Part shown: positions 44,163 through 58,156 of the stretch, piece after piece
How positions within the stretch are numbered: the stretch's first letter is position 1
Layout of the letters: the number at the start of each line of letters is the position of its first letter
Source: Cladobotryum mycophilum
Taxonomy: Eukaryota; Ascomycota; Sordariomycetes; Hypocreales; Hypocreaceae
Assembly (NCBI GenBank): GCA_036429605.1
Contig: JAVFKD010000016.1
Span: forward strand, 3,100,001 to 3,164,000
Length of the DNA: 64,000 bases
Direction of reading: 5' to 3'
Translations under genes and position numbers: made by a program
The notes under the pieces: generated by a model
Databases searched by the model: none
Told to the model about the DNA's origin: nothing
What the model saw: the letters and a program-made list of their open reading frames with translations, nothing else

Positions 44163-45164
44163 ACAAGTACTTTCATGGGATGCAACTTTCACATGCCCCC
44201 CCCCCTGGATCAGATACACAAGACCCATCAGGATGGGGATCTTTTGACAAGGCCTGGCTTTTTTCCAGGAACCTGGAATGGGACATTTTCTTTCCTTTGC
44301 TCCATCACGCCACTTGCATTTCCTTCCCTCCCTCCTCTCTCCTCTGGTTTAGCGCGACCGGAATCGCCGTCAGAGAACCACAGGTGATTCCCAATTTCGG
44401 GACAAGTCCCAGTTCCTCGGGTACCCTCCCGTCGGGTTTGGACATGGGGTTTTTGGTAGTAGTAGTAGTAAGAAGAGAACTAAAAAGCTGCTAGTGAAGC
44501 CCTTTGCCTCCAGCTTTACGGAGTACAAGTTTTGCTAAAATACTCTCGAGCCAGGTTGCGTGACGTTCCTTTGGGACCTTTTTTTGGGTGTCTGGTTCTT
44601 GGTCGCACAAGGGGGCGGAGACAGGAACAAAACGTTTGAACAAAGGCAAGACATGGGTTTGGGAAAAGATGGAGCTCCCTCCACCCCCTTCGTTTAGCTA
44701 TGGTGGTGCCTGGATTCCAGAGATGAGGCTGACTCGCGGAAGAACTCCCCCGTCGCCACACCACCGACGGCTTCAAGACACGGCACATTCTTTACTTGGT
44801 CAAAAGGGCCAGAGAGGAAGCGGGTCATATGAGTCTCCCCCCTGCTGTACTTCCCTTCTCGGTTGTTCGAGAAAAGTTCGAAGACATGTCCCCTTTGGGA
44901 TATGCAGCTGAAGGAACAGTACTCCGTAGTCGCCTTGCATCGAATCAAAATACTTGTATCCCGATTTTCTGGGAACCTTTGGTAAGACAACACAGATTTC
45001 TTTCTCCCCTCTGAATAGCCCTAGGCAATCTCCGCCCAGAGCTGCAATCGCGATTGGACTCTTTGGGGCCGGGCATCGATATATGGGTCTCTTCTTGAAG
45101 AAAATTTTCTCTTCATCTTGCATGCAGTGATCAAACATCTGAATCATTACCAAAGGCGCGTCAA

Positions 45165-45253
45165 GGAGAGAGAGAGAGAGGTTGGTCGTTTTGATACATG
45201 TATACATACATACATACACTTACCAACAGACATCCAGTCAGTCAGTCAGTCAG
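45165..45253. repeat. Cluster of (GA)n, (ATAC)n and (CAGT)n repeats
   Basis: GA repeat at 45165-45180, ATAC repeat at about 45202-45218 and CAGT repeat at about 45235-45253, separated by 15-20 bp. Confidence 0.8.
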
Positions 45254-46663
45254 CAACGGGGTTCGGAAGCTGTCCGGCCTTTGACCCGCCCCGGAACATT
45301 GCCCCTGACGGTTTGTTTTCGGGCCGTGTACACCGAAACGCAGGTGGAGGAGGAGTGTCCAAAACGTTGCACTGAAAGGGCCGTCGGAAACTACTTAGCC
45401 TGCTTTTTGGCCTTGCATTCTAGAAGTCGTGGAACAATGCGAGTCAGATGTTCCATGTTATGGTGAAGGATTATGATGCATTCACGGCTCACCTTGTGTG
45501 CAAATATTTGTATTTACTGAATCGCGTTGGATCGGACATCTCATTGCCACAGATATGAGGAAACGTTACTCATCAGCGAATACGAGGGGGACGCCTCTGA
45601 TGTTATTGTTGCGACACACGTTGGTCCGGTCTGGAATGCAGTTCTGTTCATGACGAACCTCCCCCCGATCGATCGGGCCGAGAGAGGCGATCAACTATGT
45701 ATCATTTTATCCAATACATATCAAGATATCATAATGTACACGTCGAATAACAACAAAGAATGGATTCCTGCAGCAAAAAAAATCAATATAGAGTTCACAT
45801 GTAAAAATTCTCCGATGGAGACCTCCTCTCGTGTCAGACGCAATTCCTTTAGTCTTGTTTGGAAGCTTATATGCCTTGTTCGTAACATGCCCCCCCGTGT
45901 AGGTAAGCGTCTAGGTCAGTGTCAGGGTGCATTGCAAAGATAAGTGATTACACGCCTAAGCAGACTTGGCAGGTTTCATGCCTCGTGCTTCATGTAAGTC
46001 GGGAAATGGGTTTGCAGGGGTTTTTTTCTTCTTTAAACGACTGTTTCTTACGATATCCCAATGTCAAACGGAGTCTGCCGCTCTGGTGCGGTTTGTCTCG
46101 ATGTGACTCTGACGCTGGTCGACTGGTGAGTCTATGTAGGTCACTATTCCGATATTCGCTATACTGCGCCTTTATCTGGGGGAATCCAATGCTTTGTAGG
46201 AAGCGTGCGAAATGATGTTGAGAGGCCATGTTCTATGACTCCCTCACCGAGCGTGATCGGTAGCCTCTGCAGCGTTGACTCTGGTGACCAAGGTACTGAC
46301 TGCAGCCTCTTTTGCATCATCCAAGAATAGATGATTCAACAATCTTGTAAAGTGGAAAAAAATAATAATATGTGTATAAATACTCCTTAAAATAATTCCA
46401 CCCTTCAAATAGTTCTAGATCACGATACAAGATTCCTCTTTTGGCCCTGCATCAACTTGCTCTCAAAGTTGCTTCAGTTAGTTATACTCGACCACGATCC
46501 CTTATCGTCACGTGTGAGGGGCATTTTTCCGTATCAGAAATTCTTAGCCCCTCATCATCCCACTTCCATTGACTTCTGAGACGAATGAACGTCGGCGGCC
46601 TTGGCTCTCAATTCGGATAATCGTCGATATATCCTCTCTCGATCGCGTCACCAAAACAAAATA

Positions 46664-48594
46664 ATGGCTGAAGAAACTCCCAACCCCCCGATTGTGCCAG
46701 TCGCCGCACCTCCCGCCGAGGTCAAGCCCGAGGAAGGCAAGGCGGACGGAGAGACCTCCAAGAAGGCTGCGAAGAAGGCCGCCGCCAAGGCTCAGAAGGA
46801 AGCTTTGAAAGCTCAGCGTGCTGCCGAGCGTGAGGCTGCTTCTGCCGCTACCAAGCAGGAACCTACCGAGGATCTCGCCAAGGACAACTACGGAAATGAG
46901 ACCCCTGCTGCACCCGCGAAGCTCACCGAAGATGCCAAATATATCAACCTCAAATCCCTAGGCGACGAGGATGTCGAGAAATCTGTCATCCTTCGCGCCT
47001 GGGTACAGAATGTCCGCATGCAGGGCGCTAAAATGGCCTTTTTGGAGCTGCGTGAGGAGGGCAACTGGGCCATCCAGGGCGTTGTGGCAGCTACCGCTCC
47101 AGAGGTCACCGTCGACATTGTGAGCAGGCCAATGGTCAAGTGGGTTGGCGGCATCCACGCAGAGAGTTTCGTGGTGGTAGAAGCCACGGTCAAGAAGCCC
47201 CTCGAACCCATCAAGAGCTGCAGAGTGTCCGGCTTCGAGCTGCATATCCGAAAGTGCTTCGTTATCGCCGCTGCGCCTGCTATGCTTGGCATGACGTTGG
47301 CAGCCTCGAACCGAGCAGTCACCAACTTTAGCGATGAGGATGCTGCGGCGCCAGTCGAAAAGGTTGAAAAGGCCCCCGAATCTGCCATTCCCGCTGCGAC
47401 TATGCTCACCCACCTTGACAATATCGTCATGCACAAGCGTGCTCCCGTTCAGCAGGCTATCGCTGTAAGTGGCCATGAAGCTACCCAAGTTGCGCTTATA
47501 CTCATCAACGATTAGGACATCCGTGGAGAGGCCAAGGACCTTTTCCGCACCTATCTCAAATCCCAGGGTTTCAAGGAGTTTGAGCCACCATGCCTGATTG
47601 GCGCGGCGTCTGAGGGTGGTGCCAATGTTTTCCGTCTTCCTTACTTTACCCAGGAGGCATTCCTCGCACAGTCGCCTCAGTTCTACAAGCAGATGGAGAT
47701 TGCCGGCGGCCGAAAGCGTGTTTTCAGTGTTGGTCCTGTTTTCAGAGCCGAGAACTCCAACACCCCCAGACACATGACCGAGGTTGGTTCCGAGACCGAT
47801 TATATCTGAATAGGGGCTAACATGTTTACTAGTTCACCGGTCTTGATATGGAGATGGAAATTCAAAAGGACTACAAGGAGGTTCTCGTCATGCTCGAGGA
47901 TGTTCTCCTACACATCTTCCGTGGCATCAAGGGTATGTGCTTTGCTTGTCCGAGCTCATTGTAGCTTCAAAACATTGCTTTTATATGAGGACTAACTGGA
48001 TTAGAACGTTGTGCTGCCGAGGTTGAGCTTATCCGCTCCATCTACCCATCCGAGGAGCTTCTCCTCCCTGAGCCCGGAAAGGAGGTTCGGTTGACTTTTG
48101 CCGAGGCCCAAAAGCTTTTGCGCGAAGAAGGCCCCGAGGAATATCGCAATGTCAGAGATGATGAGGATATGAGCACCCCTCAGGAAAAGGCTCTTGGTGC
48201 GGTTGTTCGTGCCAAGTACAACACCGACTTTTACGTTATCGACAAGTTCCCCGAAGACGCTCGACCCTTCTATGCCAAGCTTGACCCAGCCAACCCAGCA
48301 GAAGGTCCCAAGGTTACCAACGCATTCGACTTTTTCCTTCGCGGACAGGAGATTCTTTCAGGTGGACAGCGTATCAACCACCCCGAGGAGCTTGTGGAAC
48401 GTATTCGCTCCAAGGGTGTTGACCCTGAGAGCCATGGTATCAAGGAATATGTTGATGTGTTTAGACAAGCCGGCTGCCCTCCTCACGGCGGTGGTGGCAT
48501 TGGTCTAGACCGAGTGGTTGCGTGGTATCTGAGCTTGCCCAGTGTGCATTTGGCCGCATACTACCCAAGGACACCAAAGAAGTTGACCCCTTAA
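46664..48594 (+). CDS. Aspartyl-tRNA synthetase, cytosolic type
   Basis: Four exons: 46664-47464, 47516-47782, 47833-47932 and 48005-48594, giving 585 residues. Class IIb synthetase: a lysine/alanine-rich helical N-terminus (KKAAKKAAAKAQKEALK) that can bind tRNA, an OB-fold anticodon-binding region (about 105-215), then the catalytic domain with ASEGGANVFRLPYFT, AFLAQSPQFYKQM, motif 2 GPVFRAENSNTPRHMTEFTG, and motif 3 GGGGIGLDRVVAWYL. It would charge tRNA-Asp in the cytosol. Departures from animal and budding-yeast enzymes: NTPRH for NTHRH, GIGLDR for GIGLER, LDNIVMHKRAP for LDNRxxDLR, and an ending AYYPRTPKKLTP instead of FPRDPKRLxP. These may be normal for filamentous fungi or mark a second paralogue. 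It has no C-terminal DUF2156 fusion, so it is not ErdS (the sterol-aspartylating enzyme). Intron 2 uses a GTTGGT donor. Confidence 0.9.
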
Positions 48595-50397
48595 GGAGTG
48601 GATGAAAGAATAAAAGAATGAAAGATAGATAGATGTATGATGCAGAGTCTCACTAGATGTGGGTAAAAAGAATAAATATCAAGCCAAGAGAATGAACCAG
48701 ACTAAGCACTGCGTGATGCCGAGTAACATTTGTGTCCAGATCTAGGGATCTAGAGAGGTTATGGAGGAATATTCTACGCAAGAGGATGATGGAAATTCAT
48801 ACATGTGGGTATGAGTGAAGCCTTTGGTTTACTCCAGAAGCTATGGTCAGTTTCTTGGGTGTATTGGCCTCCCTACTCCTCCCAGACTCTACAACAACTG
48901 TGCAAGCTACGTACGGAATCAGCTCGAGAAGTGAGATTATCCCTCTGAAGTTCTATGAAGAGATCAACTCGGCTGTAAATCCAGCTGAATTTGCATTCTG
49001 CCAGTGGGTAAGAATGACATACCTGAAAATTTAGAGTATGGAACACATGGTTGCTTTTGCTTTGTCGACTACTATAGCGACACAGCTGTCAGCACTTCAT
49101 CTTGACATTCACATCAGCACCCGGTGGCAATTCAATTTCTTCTTTCACGCAACCTATCAGTCAATAGGCGTCAACCAAAGCAAGTCAAGACTAAATTCTC
49201 AAAGAAGCAACAAACAGGCCGACTTCTCGAACAAGATGTCATCGTCGTCAGCAGCCTCCATAACCGTAGAGGCCTCACCAGCCTTTCTTTTTCTCATTCG
49301 AAACTAAAATGGTTTGAATGGGGATTTCCCTGTTTCATCTCTTGTTACGCTTTCTTCCAGTCGAATATATGATGAGCCCTCGGTATTGGCAGGCCTGGTT
49401 GTCTTCTAGTATAAGGTAGCCAGGTTGAATGACGCATGACCAGGAGTATAGATGACGGCTTACCCAATAACCCCCTCCCCCATTGTTCTTTTTTATTGAT
49501 GGCAGTGATCAAGTGATTCCGTTTTATATTAAATATTGGCCCCAAAAAGCAATGTGAGGTAGATAGGGGCCCAATGGTCGATCTATTACGGCAGAGCGAT
49601 GACAAGACCTATAGAACAGCACCGTTTTAGTAACAGAGGCGAATGAATTACTCTAAAAACTCAATTGACAGGTCTAGTAGCTATTTCGGGATAACTAATC
49701 GGGCCTCATTTACCTTCTCAACGTCAATTGAACCCCCTCCCCCTGGCCATGGTACCCGCACCTCACGCCCTCGGCTATCGTCTCTGAGCCTACCAGAATG
49801 TCGAGCTGCCAGGTTGCCAGGATTGAACGATTTTTGCCACAAACCCAGATCCACCAAGGGGAAGAGAGAGGGAGAGGGAGAGAGCCTCTCAAGCCCTTGT
49901 CAGTTGTCACCTTCAAGGGGGACGGCGGGGGGCTGACGTTTGTCAACGGCAAATTTATTATATTAGTTTTTTGACAGAATGATCTGTCATTTTGATTGCC
50001 TGAATGTGCCTTGTGGCCCGAGGGAGGAGGGAGGGGCGGCGGCAGACGGTTAAAGTCGAACCAAAGATGGAATGAGCAATGCAAGGTTGGAAACTTGACC
50101 AGGAATAGAAGCTGGGAGATCACGATTTTCTCACCCCTGGTGACATTGATTCTTTGAGGGAAAGATGTACGGGTCCTTGTCAGGGAGGGAAAGGGAGTTA
50201 TGTGACATGTAAGGTACATTGATTCCTTGCCATTGCCAAAATATGGAGCTTGGTGACAAAGACAATGATTTGATGGAGCCCTTTTTGATGGGCTGTGTTG
50301 TTTCGAGTGGCTGAGGGCACGGCAGTGAGGGTTCCAGACCGGCACATGTATGCATGGCACATGAGCCCGAATCCTAGGCATGAAATACAGGAACCTT

Positions 50398-50447
50398 TTT
50401 TTATTCATTTAATTATTTAATGAATTGTTTATTTATTTTTCATCCAT
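50398..50447. repeat. A/T-rich TTATTTAATTATTTAATG tract
   Basis: ATTTAATTATTTAATG-type words followed by repeated CATTCATTCATT near 50440-50456. Confidence 0.7.
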
Positions 50448-52094
50448 TCATTCATTGGATCTAGTTTATTAGAGTCACCGGTGTGAGCAGATGAGTGACG
50501 GCAGATCCCAGTGCGGAGAGTAGAGTAAATGGCACACCTTGACTAGATCAACGATCTGCCCCCCCTTTTTCTCGTATCGCGTTTATTCCACAGGGCCAGA
50601 ATGTCGATCGACCATTTATTTTATTTTATTTGTGTTTATTTAATTTTTGTACATATAAAAAAATGGAGTTGGGTGGGGTGCGGCTCCATGTTTCAATGTC
50701 CAGTGGTGAGTGTGAGTGTCAATGTCAAAGTCCAGAGTCCATGGCGTCAACTATTGGAGGCGTTAACGCCCAAGGGGGAAAGGGTCGTCAGTCATGTCGA
50801 TTGGTTGCCCGTTTGGGCAATCCGACAGGAAGAAGTAAACGGGCTTTGAAAATGGAACATGGTTGATTTTTTTTTCACACAAAACATCGTACTCTGTACG
50901 AGATTACATAAGAAACTAGATAGATGACTTTGTCTCTTGGGGGGATGTTCAGGGGGGAGAAAAATTATGTGGATAGAGGGAAAGAGTCTAGATTCTTTGC
51001 TTAATGGGTTGATAGCGACGGGCACGGCGAGGAGGAGAGGAAGCAGCTGAACACCGGAGTGCAAGACTTCCGGATGAGAAACTATTGAGATTGGTTTGAA
51101 ACGTTTCGGGAGAAAAGGGGAGTTGAAGGGCATATTCTATCAAAAAATGGCTTGTGAATTCTGGAACTCGAGATCTGCTCTACAAGACATTTGATAGTTT
51201 CTTGCTTGTGTTGTAAAACTTGGCAAAACTCGTTAGGAAAGAAGCTCACTTCGGCTTCTCCAGCGTATTTCGAGGGGGCTGGAACCCGTCCAAGCAGCAC
51301 ATGCGTAGGTCCCATCGATGGTGTCTCAGATAGGCTCGCTTTTCAAGAGCTGCATCCCCACTAATGAGACAACTCACAGCTTTGTAGTCTAGGTAGGTAC
51401 TATATTGTCGCAGGACCACGAGATCACGCACTTCTTCTTTTTTTCTGACTTGAAAGGCAGGCAGACGAATATAGTTGGACTATAGCATAGCATAGCATGT
51501 GCTTTTGCCACTGGAAGGGGGGGGAGACCAGAAGAGTTGTCCCCGAAAAAAGTGGTTGCCAGCTGTGCCACCACAGAAACAAGCCGTTTAAGCGCCTGGA
51601 ATGCTAATCAACCCATCTCCCTCTCCTCTCTCTCGCCTACTGGCGGCTGAAAAAATGGCAAAAAGGTTTGCTTCTGACTCTTATGAAGGTCTCGTGAATG
51701 AAGACAACCGTTTATCCCATCTAGCACACCACCACCACCACCTCCTCCTCCTCCTCCTCACACGCCTACCGTTTTTTTTTGTTTTCTTTCCCAACCCAGA
51801 CAGCTAGAAAGCAGGACACCATCTCTCTCCTAGGGCGGCGCTCTCTTCGTCACAGCACAGTAATTGTATCCCTTTTCTCTATCCCCGCTATACGGAGACT
51901 GGGGGCAGTGATGCCGTAAAACAGTGGGCATACACATACAACATTTTACCCCTCCTTCCCTCCCTCGAAACCAGTCCGTTTCCGTGCTTCCCCGCCTCAA
52001 AAAAGTTTGGGAGAATCACATGAGTTGAACGAATTTTTCCCTTTGATAGCGACGACCCTCTCCGCTTTTGTACATAATTTACCCAATCCAAAAA

Positions 52095-52160
52095 AGAATA
52101 TATTCAATTACGTATTTATTTATTTAATTATTTTATGTTGGTATTATTATTTTATCATTT
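52095..52160. repeat. A/T-only tract
   Basis: ATTTATTTATTTAATTATTTTATG and TATTATTATTTTATCATTT words, nearly without G/C. Confidence 0.7.
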
Positions 52161-52292
52161 CCACGTAATTGTGCCCCACGTCGTATCTTCAGCTCTGTTT
52201 TCCTCTAACCGCCCAAGACATGTGCAAAAAAGGGGAGAGAAACACGCAAGAATGTGATTGTGCAACATGATAGATCGCAATCACACAAGGTC

Positions 52293-52319
52293 CTGTCTGT
52301 CTGTCTGTCTGTCTGTCTC
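52293..52319. repeat. (CTGT)n microsatellite
   Basis: About six CTGT units. Confidence 0.9.
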
Positions 52320-52858
52320 AGTTTACCAATACGGGGAGGATTCTTATTACAAAACGGTGAAGAGTTTTCTCCCCCCTCCTCTCCCCAACACACGCAGCCC
52401 TGCATTTGTCCGATACATTTTTGGTAAAGGACCTGCATTTTCCCGAACAAGGAAAGGCCTTGTTGCCGCAACTTGATAAAAAAGAATTCAAATGAGAAAA
52501 CAGCGGCGTCCAAACGATTTGCGTTCTTAAGAGATGGGGGGAGGGACAGAGGGACGAATGGGGGGGACATGGCATGCGCTTTTCAAGCAGCTTCCCGTGA
52601 GGCGTCTCTCTGTCTGTCTTCAGAGGTGCGACAGTTAATATACGGGGGCTGCGTTGATAGAGGCCTAGTTTTATGCCAGCGCAGAATGGGGCCGACAAAG
52701 AAAAGAATGGGCATCCGTCCCAATGGCAGGCATAGCGGTAACGTACCCAAGCTTGCCCTGGCCCATCAGGTTGCAAGGTCGCTTCGTTTTGTTTCATCAA
52801 GTTTGTTGGGACGGCTCTGTCCCCCATCAACTCTCTTGGTTATTCTGTTTGACGCCAT

Positions 52859-52897
52859 GTTGTTGTTGTTGTTGTTGTTGTTGTTGTCGTCGTCGTA
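52859..52897. repeat. (TTG)n then (TCG)n repeat
   Basis: About nine TTG triplets passing into TCG triplets. Confidence 0.9.
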
Positions 52898-55800
52898 ACT
52901 GTACTTATCCGCAAGCAAGTAGGCAGCATATCATGGCCTAGCATAGCGTAGCGTAGCATAACATGTAACTGTAAACCCCCTGTAAACATTGTCCAAGGAC
53001 AACTCGTTCCCTCTCTCTTTAGCCAGTAACCAGCCAACCTTCTTATCCTTAGTTGGCGGGATTATTATCACTGCTACGTTTCTTTCTTTATAATTCACTG
53101 GTCTCTTTTTCCTTTTCTTTCTTTCCCTTTTCCTCCAATGTCTGTCGAGTCTGGCGCCACCACCGGAATGTCGCTGGTAACAACCCGGCCATAACTACGT
53201 CTGGCCAGTTTTGGGGGCTGATGACCTCCTCCTCTGCCCTCCACCCCCCACCTATAACCAGCCGGAAACGTTTTTTCGTCGTTGTTGGTGATGACAACCC
53301 TTCCAGCCACACACATCCCATCTTTAGCGTAAAGAACACCAAAAAAACAAAAAGAGTAACAGTACAAAGACGGATAACCCATGCCAGATTGTGTGGTTAC
53401 CGAAAGAGAGGGGAGAAAAAAACTCTCGTTTGACCGAGAACGGGGTTGTACGTATAAACGGTGAAGGGGTGAAGGGAGGGATTCCGGGTAAGGACACCGA
53501 GACGGCATATGGCCGAGATTGCAGCCGGGTTTATTCCCTGAAGTTTCTCTTTTTTTCCAAGTTTTCCTCTCAACTTATCCACCAGTCACAAGAGCAAGTT
53601 TTATTGTATTTAGCAACGAATCATACGGTGGGGGGGGGAGTAATTTTGAGCTCCGAAGTTGCGGTACGTCATGCCAGCTGCCATCGCGCTTCTTCTCTTC
53701 TTTGTTTCAAGTCTCTTTGGGCGGCTAATAACTCTTAGATGCGTGATTAGCAAGTTAACAACAACACCCCAATTAGTCAACTCAAATGTGCGGTGTATCC
53801 AAAGAAGCAAAAAATCATTGGGGGCCAGTTGCACCTCTGAAGCTCTCTCCGTACGAATCAAAAGGAGGCCTCTACTTCTACATCGCAAGGCAGACGGCAG
53901 ACTCAGCCAGATCGTAAAGTCATCCACCCAGCGCCACACCTCTTCCCCCATCCCCCCGGGGCTAAAACTAAAGCCAAACTACCCCCTCCGCCCCTCTCCG
54001 CCGCAAACAAAGCCTCACCCTCATATCCCCTTCTTCCCTTTCCTGCTGACCATAATTGGAGTCCCTCCGACGGGTATTGCGTCCAACAAGAATATGTTTT
54101 TACTCCACATTTTGCAAGAAGCTTACATTCTCTGGGGGAGCAATCAGACTAGTTGTTCATACGTTGGCTCGAGCTCAGAGTATTTTGGGGGCGCAAATCA
54201 CATGGTACTGTAGAGAAGTTCAAAGGCTAAAAGTCGATGAGAAACAAAAGTACTGCCTGCAGTCAGAAAAAGTCCTTAGTGATGGGACGACCGCGTGCGG
54301 ACGGGGGGGACGGATGTGCGTCCCTGTGCCTGAAAGTGGTGTTTTGAACAGGGGGTTGCTTGTGTTGGATGCCCGATTTCAGGCACATGAGAGCCTTTTG
54401 GGGGGTCGTTGCAGATTCGGTACCTTTGATGCTACCGAATTGGAGGGACATGGCAAGGTACCCTGCGTCATTGAATGTAACTCTCTTCTTTCCTTCTCTA
54501 TCTCTCTTTCTCTATCTCCCAAGATCGTGTAGCAAACTGTCTCGGCAACTCTGTAAATGACTGTTTCATCACAAAGCAACAAAGGGGAATATATTGTCAG
54601 CAACACAAATTCATCAATCACAACACAAGCTCATCACAAGCTCATCCACAAGCCAAGCTAAAAGACAAATCTCAACATCACGTGTTAATTGTACCCGTCA
54701 AGATTTAATTTAACCTAGTCAACACTCCCAATTCCGGCTGAACAGCACAGGCACCTCACAAGTCAAAATGAATGACCCTTTTTTTCAGTATCTACATCGT
54801 AATACGTACCTCGGCACAATTCATCAGAAGCTTCACAAGTTGTAAGTGCAAGGTAACTTTGTACTGTCTTCACCACGTGCATCGATTCCTTCTAGAAACA
54901 AAAAGCGGATCTCCCGTTCTGAGACACACCCCATTCCTCCCTCCCCCTCCCTCTTCCTCTTCCCATGGGGCCTATTGGCTCGCAAAATGGAGTGGAGGGG
55001 CGTGTTGTTTGTCTCTCTCGCTCTCTCGCTCTGTCCCTCTCGATGCAACGCAGCATTCACCCTCCAACTCCAAAAACAACACACACTTCTTCACTCTCTC
55101 CGTGTTTCTTTATCATGATCCCTCCAAAATTGTCCACTGGGTACCTCTCTAGGTAATCCCTAAATTACTTTACCCCTTGTTCAAAAATGCTTGTTTAGCG
55201 TTCCTCTTACAGGGGGTGTCTCTTTGTTCGTCCCACACACGTGTTACCATTCATCTTTGTCTAGAGTATATATCCTTTGACCCAGGAGACCAACCAAGCT
55301 TTTTCGTTTGCAACCTCTACAAAAGACTAACCCCTGCGGTGGTATTCCCAGGGTAGGATGTCATCCCCGGGGCCCTTTTTTTCGTCTTGTTCCTTTAAGG
55401 ATCATTTAACAAACCAAAAAAAAAAAAACCACCCGACCGGAAGTACATCTTCATGGCCACGGCACCAAACGAAACACGCCCAGCCGCATCGTACATTTAG
55501 CATCCCCCTTCCTTCTCACTTTCTTACTCCTCAAACGTTCGAGCCGTGCCGTGGCACATAAGTTCGTGCCTATTTGAGGGACCCCATGACATGACCTCCC
55601 GGGGGGGCTGTTTGCCACGCGACAGCATCGCATTCCTCCCTGCACAGATTAACTACCCACCCCTCCCCATAATACCGCTGCCCCCCCAATTCATCCCATG
55701 GCCCTTTTTTGCTACTCCCAGAGCACCAGGTCAGGGAGGAGGTTTGACAAGTTGGGTAGTACGGCGGATAGATACGGACGGAAGAAGGAGGATGGGGGGA

Positions 55801-56626
55801 GGGAGGCTAGGACCGGAAAGACTTTGCGCGGGTTGGAAGCAGGATGGCAAGTTATTCCGCATGAAGTGACCGACCGTATGCCGCAGCCCCCAGCCAGTCG
55901 AGCACGCAAGAACATGGACAGCGAGGCAAGCAAGCAAGCAAGCGAGCAAAGTCCAGTCCAGTCCAAAGAAATCCCTATATTTCCCGAGTGCACATGGCGG
56001 GACGCCACAGAGAATTGCCGTACATGTTTAATGGACAAAAGTCCTTTCCTTCAGGTGCATTTTGAGAATTCGTGTTGTATGCCGGGTTGATTACCAGGTA
56101 ATTACCGGCGCCTCTCCCTTTGTTGATTCGATCACGTATACAAATTTCTCCATAGAACTTTTCAGCCGTGGCGGTCGTAAAGGAAATGACGTACCACCGA
56201 GACACACTCTGTGACGCCCCCGCGCATTATTAAACAGTGCCCGAAAGAAAAAGAAATGGACACCCACCACCACCCCCACACAACGTCTTTTGTTTGAGGA
56301 TCTCGATGAACAGAGTCAAGTCATGGGCTTCAAGGGGGTGAGAGGTGAACTGACAGCTGTTTCTGACACACAAGACATTCCCACTACCTGATACGTGCAA
56401 GATGATTCAAGGGGGAAAAGGGGAATTTGGTGGTGATCCCTTACATCACTTTCGCCCTACTTGCTTGAACATTCAAGGATTGGGGGGACAGTTGTTCGGA
56501 TTAGGTAAAAGAGGTGCGCAATTGAGGGTATGGGTATGGGTAATCAAAGGGAAAGGACTTGGCTTTTTTGGAGTGGGATGGGTGGTGGGTGGTGGTATCT
56601 GCATCCTTGGAGACATGGCCAGGTCA

Positions 56627-56735
56627 TTGAAAATAATAATAATAATAATAATAAAATATTATTTCAATTCTTTCTATTCCTTTATTTATTTAATTTAATT
56701 GTTTTATTCATTTTCCTTGCCGTATTCCCTATTTT
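56627..56735. repeat. (AAT)n and A/T-rich tract
   Basis: AAT triplets at about 56631-56654 followed by TTTATTTATTTAATTTAATTG-type words to about 56735. Confidence 0.75.
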
Positions 56736-58156
56736 CTATTTTATCCTAGTCGTTTACTCCCCCCAATTCCTCGTGGTGGAAATATGTTCTCAACAACACA
56801 CTCAGCTCTGCGTAACCACATCAATATCCCGCCCCAATTTGACAACTCATCCTGCTGCTACTGCACTCTGCCTCTTGTCGGAAGGAAACAGACAGAAACA
56901 AACGGATGATTTAAATATAGATGTGACTCTTGTAAATTTGGAATACCGACAAAGAAGCGGTCAAGATATATTGCTCTATTTTCAACAAAAAAAGTATGTA
57001 TCCGTACCATCCACATCACTTCTCTATAGTTCTGTACGCATGCAATACTTGGCTCGGCTTCGTGGTGATCCGCTGCAGATAACAGCCTCAATCACATTGA
57101 ACTGCATGGCCTTCATTTGCATGCTGCATTTCACCTGTACCTCAACTCTACTCTGTACAAGCACAAGCAAACGAAGAAGACCTGCATACCTTAATTTCAC
57201 GCCCCCCCAAAAAAAATGGGCAACATCGCGTATGTACTGTACAACAAAAACTGCCCGTGTCTACCAGCTACTTGGGCATCTACAACAAAAAAGTGGCATA
57301 CATCATCTCCCCCTTGCATAGTCGCGGGAAGCATGCATCGCCCTTCCGCGCCAGCAACTTCTTTTCTGCAAAGCAAAAGTCCTTTAAGCAAGGGCAAATC
57401 ACACAATCACACCGATTATTTCGCTTACATTTTTTTCTTCTTATTTTTCTCTCGACCTTCTGACCGATCGGCCGTCCAGTTGGGAAGGCTGGAGGAATCA
57501 CTCCCCTCCCCCCACGTGAGTAAAGTGAAGTGAGGGAGTGAGGTTATGTGCCGAGAATTACCGCCTGGGAAGAAGGGGGAATCAACGATGTAATACCGTC
57601 ACATTTCCTCCCCCAAAGCCATCATCGAAAGATGTGCGAAGAATAGGGAGAGACAGAGAAAACGATGTCATAACTGGAGACTTTCTGTCATCACCCCTCT
57701 ATGCGGAGAACAAAAAGCAAGGCTGTCAAACACGGGGTGGCGTGGGCAAGTGACAAGGCTGACGACACAACCGTTCCAACCGATGGACGGCTCCCCCGTC
57801 ATCTTACCTAAAGATGTACATACGGTAGTAGACCATAAAAAAAGCCGTTGAGAGCGTGTTGTGTGAACCAGCACCATGTAATGTACATCCTGACGATCCC
57901 CGCCACCGCAGCATAACATTTAAACCTCCCAAAAAGAAAACCCAAAAAATTAAGGGGTCAGCTGCTCATCCTTTTCGCTAACGGAAGGCCCGTTGTCAAA
58001 CCGTATTGGATGAAAACGGTTTGCCTATTGGGCATTGGGGCGGCTCCCCGGGGGGGCGGCAAGGCGGGTAACTGTTTAAATTGATGTGTGCTGTGGCTGC
58101 CTGTCACGTTATTCAAAACGTTGATCTTTGACGTTTTGACGGGCAAGTCTAACTAG

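Larger units (their letters stand above)
38374..46663. other. 8.3 kb gene desert rich in simple repeats
   Basis: No coding gene is supported on either strand. The sequence has frequent C/T-rich and A/G-rich tracts, dinucleotide to tetranucleotide repeats, A/T-only tracts (39732-39848, 43606-43670, 44098-44162) and long homopolymers. A 138-codon plus-strand frame at 45527-45943 has no recognisable motif. The last ~100-200 bp upstream of 46664 should be the AspRS promoter and leader. Confidence 0.5.

Noticed and set aside
45527..45943. A 138-codon plus-strand frame in the 8-kb desert
   Set aside because: No recognisable motif, no clear start context or splice partners; kept only as a note.
56530..57321. 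A 263-codon plus-strand frame
   Set aside because: It runs through an AAT microsatellite and A/T-only tract; composition is biased and no motif is recognised.
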